The notes under the pieces: generated by a model
What the model saw: only the letters and a program-made list of their open reading frames with translations
What the model was told of the DNA's origin: nothing
Databases searched by the model: none
Part shown: positions 61,461-64,000 of the stretch, one piece after another
How positions within the stretch are numbered: position 1 is the stretch's first letter
How the letters are laid out: each line of letters opens with the position of its first letter
Position numbers and translations under genes: made by a program
DNA from: Allobosea sp. BK604
Lineage (GTDB): Bacteria; Pseudomonadota; Alphaproteobacteria; Rhizobiales; Beijerinckiaceae
Reading direction: 5' to 3'
DNA: 64,000 bases
NCBI RefSeq assembly: GCF_004341515.1
Contig: NZ_SLZF01000005.1
Coordinates: 310,001 to 374,000 of the forward strand

Positions 61461-63002
61461 TCACTTGAACCCGATCGTGCGCGCGACGAAGAGGTTGTCG
61501 ATGTCGAGCGTCACGCCGCCGATTTTCTGGGAGGCGACGATCAGCCCGACATCGTAGGAATTGGTCGCGATGGCGAAGGCCTCGTCGACGAGCACGCGGT
61601 TGAGATTGTCATAGGTCGCCTTGACCTCAGCCTCGCCGCCTGCCGCTCCATCCACTCTCGCGATGGCGGCGACATAGTCGGGATGCGGATGCGGATCCTT
61701 GAGGACCGGGTTCTGCGAGGTGCGGTAGATCGAGTTGGTGGCGACGCGCGACGGGAATTTCTGGACGTTGCCGACCGCACCGAAGGTCGCGGCGAAATCG
61801 CCGCCGAGCAGCGCCGTGACGTATTCGGCGCCCTGGCGCATATCGAGCTCGATCGGGATGCCGGCCTTGGCGAGAGAACCCTGCAGGATCTGGCTGATCG
61901 CGACCGAGGGCTCGTCGCTACCGTTCACCAGCAGCTTCCAGCCCTTCACTTCGTCGGCGGAGAGGCCGGAGGCGGCGATCAGCTTCTTCGCCTTGTCGGG
62001 GTCGAAGGCATAGGTCTTGGTGTAGGCGGCGTCGAAAGCCGGGCTCGCCGGCGCCCAGGGCAGCGCCACCACCTGCCCCATCCCGGCATAGCCGACGCGC
62101 AGGATGGCGGCACGGTCCATCAGGTAGTTGAAGGCCTGGCGGAAGGACTTGTTGCGGAACGGTCCGCGCGTCGAGTTGATGCGGAAGACCTGCACGAGTT
62201 GGCCGGGGCCGGCGAAGACCTGATAGCCGGCGGCCTTGAGCCTGACCGCGCTGCGCGAGGAGCCGTTATAGACGATATCGACGGCGCCCGATTCCAGCGC
62301 CGCGGTCGCCGCCGCATCCTCGCTGAACACGGTGAAGACGAGGTCCTGCGCGATCGGCTGCTTCTCGCGCCAATATTTCGGGTTGGCCTTGAGCGTGAGG
62401 CTCTGGCCCACGGCCCGGTTGACCAGCGTATAGGGGCCGGTGCCGGCCGGAACGGTCTCGACCGTGTCGATGCCCTTCGGATCGATCGGGATCAGGAATT
62501 GCAGCAGGTCGAGGATCTGCCGGTCCGGCACCGGCGCCTTGAAGTTGATCGTGACCGTGCGCTCGTCCGGCGCCGACCAGTCCTTGACGACCGACATGGT
62601 CGAGAACACGTTCTTGCCGCGCTTGGGATCGGCGCCCTTCTGCAGGGTCGCGAGCACGGAATCGGCCTTGAACGGCGTGCCGCTATGGAAGGTCACGCCG
62701 TCGCGCAGCTTCAGCGTGACCGAGCTCTTGTCGGGTGCGATCGCCCATTCCGTCGCCAGGCTCGGCTCCGGCTTCCCCTCCGGCGTGTATTCGATCAGGC
62801 TGTCATAGAGGTTCTTGATGACGTGGAAATTGACCGTGGAGAGCTGCTGCGGATCGTAATTCGCCAGCTCGCTCAGCACGGCGACGCGCAGCGTCCCGCC
62901 CTTGAGCTGCTGGGCCGCGGCCGGCAGCGCCGCCGCCAGGGGGGCCGCTGCCGCGAGGGCAAGGCCGGTCATGCAGAAGTGACGTCGCGACAGCGTGGTC
63001 AT
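61461..63002 (-). CDS. Peptide-type (family 5) ABC substrate-binding protein (second system)
   Basis: A 513-residue binding protein. Twin-arginine signal SRRHFCMTGLALAAAAPLAA ends near AAAQQ. LATEWAIAPDKSSVTLKLRD and GVTFHSGTPFKADSVLATL are the family pattern. It follows the M81 peptidase gene by about 34 bp, so the two may act on the same peptide or amide. Confidence 0.9.
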   Translation of the reverse strand: MTTLSRRHFCMTGLALAAAAPLAAALPAAAQQLKGGTLRVAVLSELANYDPQQLSTVNFHVIKNLYDSLIEYTPEGKPEPSLATEWAIAPDKSSVTLKLRDGVTFHSGTPFKADSVLATLQKGADPKRGKNVFSTMSVVKDWSAPDERTVTINFKAPVPDRQILDLLQFLIPIDPKGIDTVETVPAGTGPYTLVNRAVGQSLTLKANPKYWREKQPIAQDLVFTVFSEDAAATAALESGAVDIVYNGSSRSAVRLKAAGYQVFAGPGQLVQVFRINSTRGPFRNKSFRQAFNYLMDRAAILRVGYAGMGQVVALPWAPASPAFDAAYTKTYAFDPDKAKKLIAASGLSADEVKGWKLLVNGSDEPSVAISQILQGSLAKAGIPIELDMRQGAEYVTALLGGDFAATFGAVGNVQKFPSRVATNSIYRTSQNPVLKDPHPHPDYVAAIARVDGAAGGEAEVKATYDNLNRVLVDEAFAIATNSYDVGLIVASQKIGGVTLDIDNLFVARTIGFK

Positions 63003-63036
63003 GGCTTTCCCCTCTCGTTTTAGTTCTAACTGGCTC

Positions 63037-64000
63037 TCAACCCGTCCCCGCTCCCGGCTGGGACGAATGCGCCCGCCAGTCGCTTATTGTCTCCAGAGGA
63101 TAGACCGGGCGCGGAATCCGCCGCCACGGTAAGGTGAACACGTCAGACTGCCCCGGCCCGCGCGTATCGGCGCGGATGACCTGCGAGGTGATCGGCGCGA
63201 AATACTGGAAGTTCGAAGCGGTCTTGAGCACGGCCATCTTATAGCCCGCAAGATCGATGCCGAAGGCTTCGTAGACGCCCGGCACATTGCCGGCGACGCC
63301 GCGCAGCTCGCTGATCAGCAGGGTCACCGGTCCGACATCGAAGACCACGACCCGGCCCATATCGACCTCGGCCTGGTGGTTGAAGGCGAGCGGGATGGCG
63401 CCGCCGCCAATGCGCCGCACGGTCCCCGTCACCGTCAGCGGCGCGAAGAAGGCCGGGGCGGCATCACCGCCGAGCGGCAGCGTGACCTCGGTCCCCTCGC
63501 CCGCCGCGATCAGCACCTGCACCGCCTGCGGCGAGATCAGCGGAATCAGCGCGCGGCCCTTGGTGCCGAGCCGCAGGATCGCTTCCAGGATCAGGTTGCT
63601 GTCGCCGGCCGCCCCGCCGAAGACGGTGTCGCCGGTATCGCTCAGCACCACCATCCCGCGCGCGGCCGCATCGGCCTTGTGCACGGCCTCGTCGACCGTG
63701 ACCGCCTCGCGGACCTGGAAATCGTCGCGCATCGACCAGGCGAGATCGGCGAGCTCGTCCGCCAGAGCCTCGGCCAGCGCCTGGTCGCCATCGGTGACGA
63801 CGATCGTCGACCAGCCGCCCTCGGCGACGTCGAGCCAGGGCTGCATCGGATAGTTCGAGGCCTGCAGCACACGCCGGTCGGCCTCCAGCGCCCGGGCCCG
63901 GTCGAACCAGCGCTTCATCGGCCCTTTCGAGGTCAGGAACTGCTCCTGATGCGACAGCAGCGGAATCTTGCGCCAGGCCATCACCGGCCGCGCCTTCTCC
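63037..64000 (-). CDS. M81 family (MlrC-like) metallopeptidase, 5' end beyond the right edge
   Basis: About 321 residues of the C-terminal part of an M81-family enzyme (microcystinase C-like; the family is usually about 480-500 residues). Visible signatures are AWRKIPLLSHQEQFLTSKGP, VLSDTGDTVFGGAAGDSNLI and VLKTASNFQYFAPITSQVIR. The N-terminal metal-binding half lies outside the window. The frame is open to position 64000, so the apparent start at 63984 is internal. M81 genes often sit beside peptide importers and may hydrolyse imported linear amides. Substrate is unknown. Confidence 0.87.
   Translation of the reverse strand, partial: EKARPVMAWRKIPLLSHQEQFLTSKGPMKRWFDRARALEADRRVLQASNYPMQPWLDVAEGGWSTIVVTDGDQALAEALADELADLAWSMRDDFQVREAVTVDEAVHKADAAARGMVVLSDTGDTVFGGAAGDSNLILEAILRLGTKGRALIPLISPQAVQVLIAAGEGTEVTLPLGGDAAPAFFAPLTVTGTVRRIGGGAIPLAFNHQAEVDMGRVVVFDVGPVTLLISELRGVAGNVPGVYEAFGIDLAGYKMAVLKTASNFQYFAPITSQVIRADTRGPGQSDVFTLPWRRIPRPVYPLETISDWRAHSSQPGAGTG

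Overview
This window is GC-rich, densely packed bacterial DNA. Several features suggest an alphaproteobacterium of the order Hyphomicrobiales, possibly close to Bosea. There are many solute-binding ABC importers with twin-arginine-like signals, a single-subunit IorB-type molybdoenzyme with a cytochrome c, and a dispersed ~106 bp palindromic repeat that resembles the rhizobial RIME family. The genus is an inference and was not tested. I see no rRNA, tRNA, CRISPR array, insertion sequence or phage gene.

Layout. 1-5.1 kb (minus strand): an MFS exporter cut by the left edge, then a GlcG-like protein, an IorA-type 2Fe-2S subunit, an IorB-type molybdenum subunit and a diheme cytochrome c. 5.5-8.4 kb: a large winged-helix/ATPase regulator. 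8.4-9.1 kb: an autotransporter remnant and an orphan 100-residue protein. 9.3-13.6 kb: a fumarylacetoacetate hydrolase family enzyme divergent from an SsuA/NMT1-type importer and a GntR regulator. 13.6-17 kb: repeat-rich DNA with a MASE4 histidine kinase and small genes. 17-20.4 kb: a SAM-cyclase-ATPase-TPR regulator.

20.8-33.6 kb: a minus-strand operon (cytoplasmic gamma-glutamyltransferase, peptide importer, FAD amine oxidase) beside a LysR gene, and divergent from them a molybdopterin S/N-oxide reductase with a CoA-transferase. An almost identical promoter motif precedes both operons. 33.8-40.7 kb: an IclR-controlled operon with a DapA-family enzyme, a sugar-type importer without ATPase, a 2-hydroxyacid dehydrogenase and a sugar-phosphate-isomerase-like protein. 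41.0-44.8 kb: an isolated SERAC1-like hydrolase fused to a membrane segment and 15 exact-length 47-residue repeats. 44.9-49.2 kb: a redox/copper group (DsbA-like, DsbB, SCO, DUF2946-like), signal peptidase II and a lipoprotein L,D-transpeptidase.

49.5-57.0 kb: a TetR-headed operon with an aminotransferase, a polar amino-acid importer and GalD, GalB and GalC homologues, but no ring-cleavage dioxygenase. This suggests that a gamma-substituted amino acid feeds into the 4-oxalomesaconate pathway. 57.2-64 kb: a class III aminotransferase, a divergent IclR regulator, a second peptide importer without ATPase in the window, and an M81 (MlrC-like) metallopeptidase cut by the right edge.

The best candidates for new biology are the hydrolase-repeat protein, the GalDBC amino-acid pathway, the motif shared by the gamma-glutamyl and molybdoenzyme operons, and the 106 bp repeats, which supply stop codons to three genes and interrupt the histidine kinase in frame.
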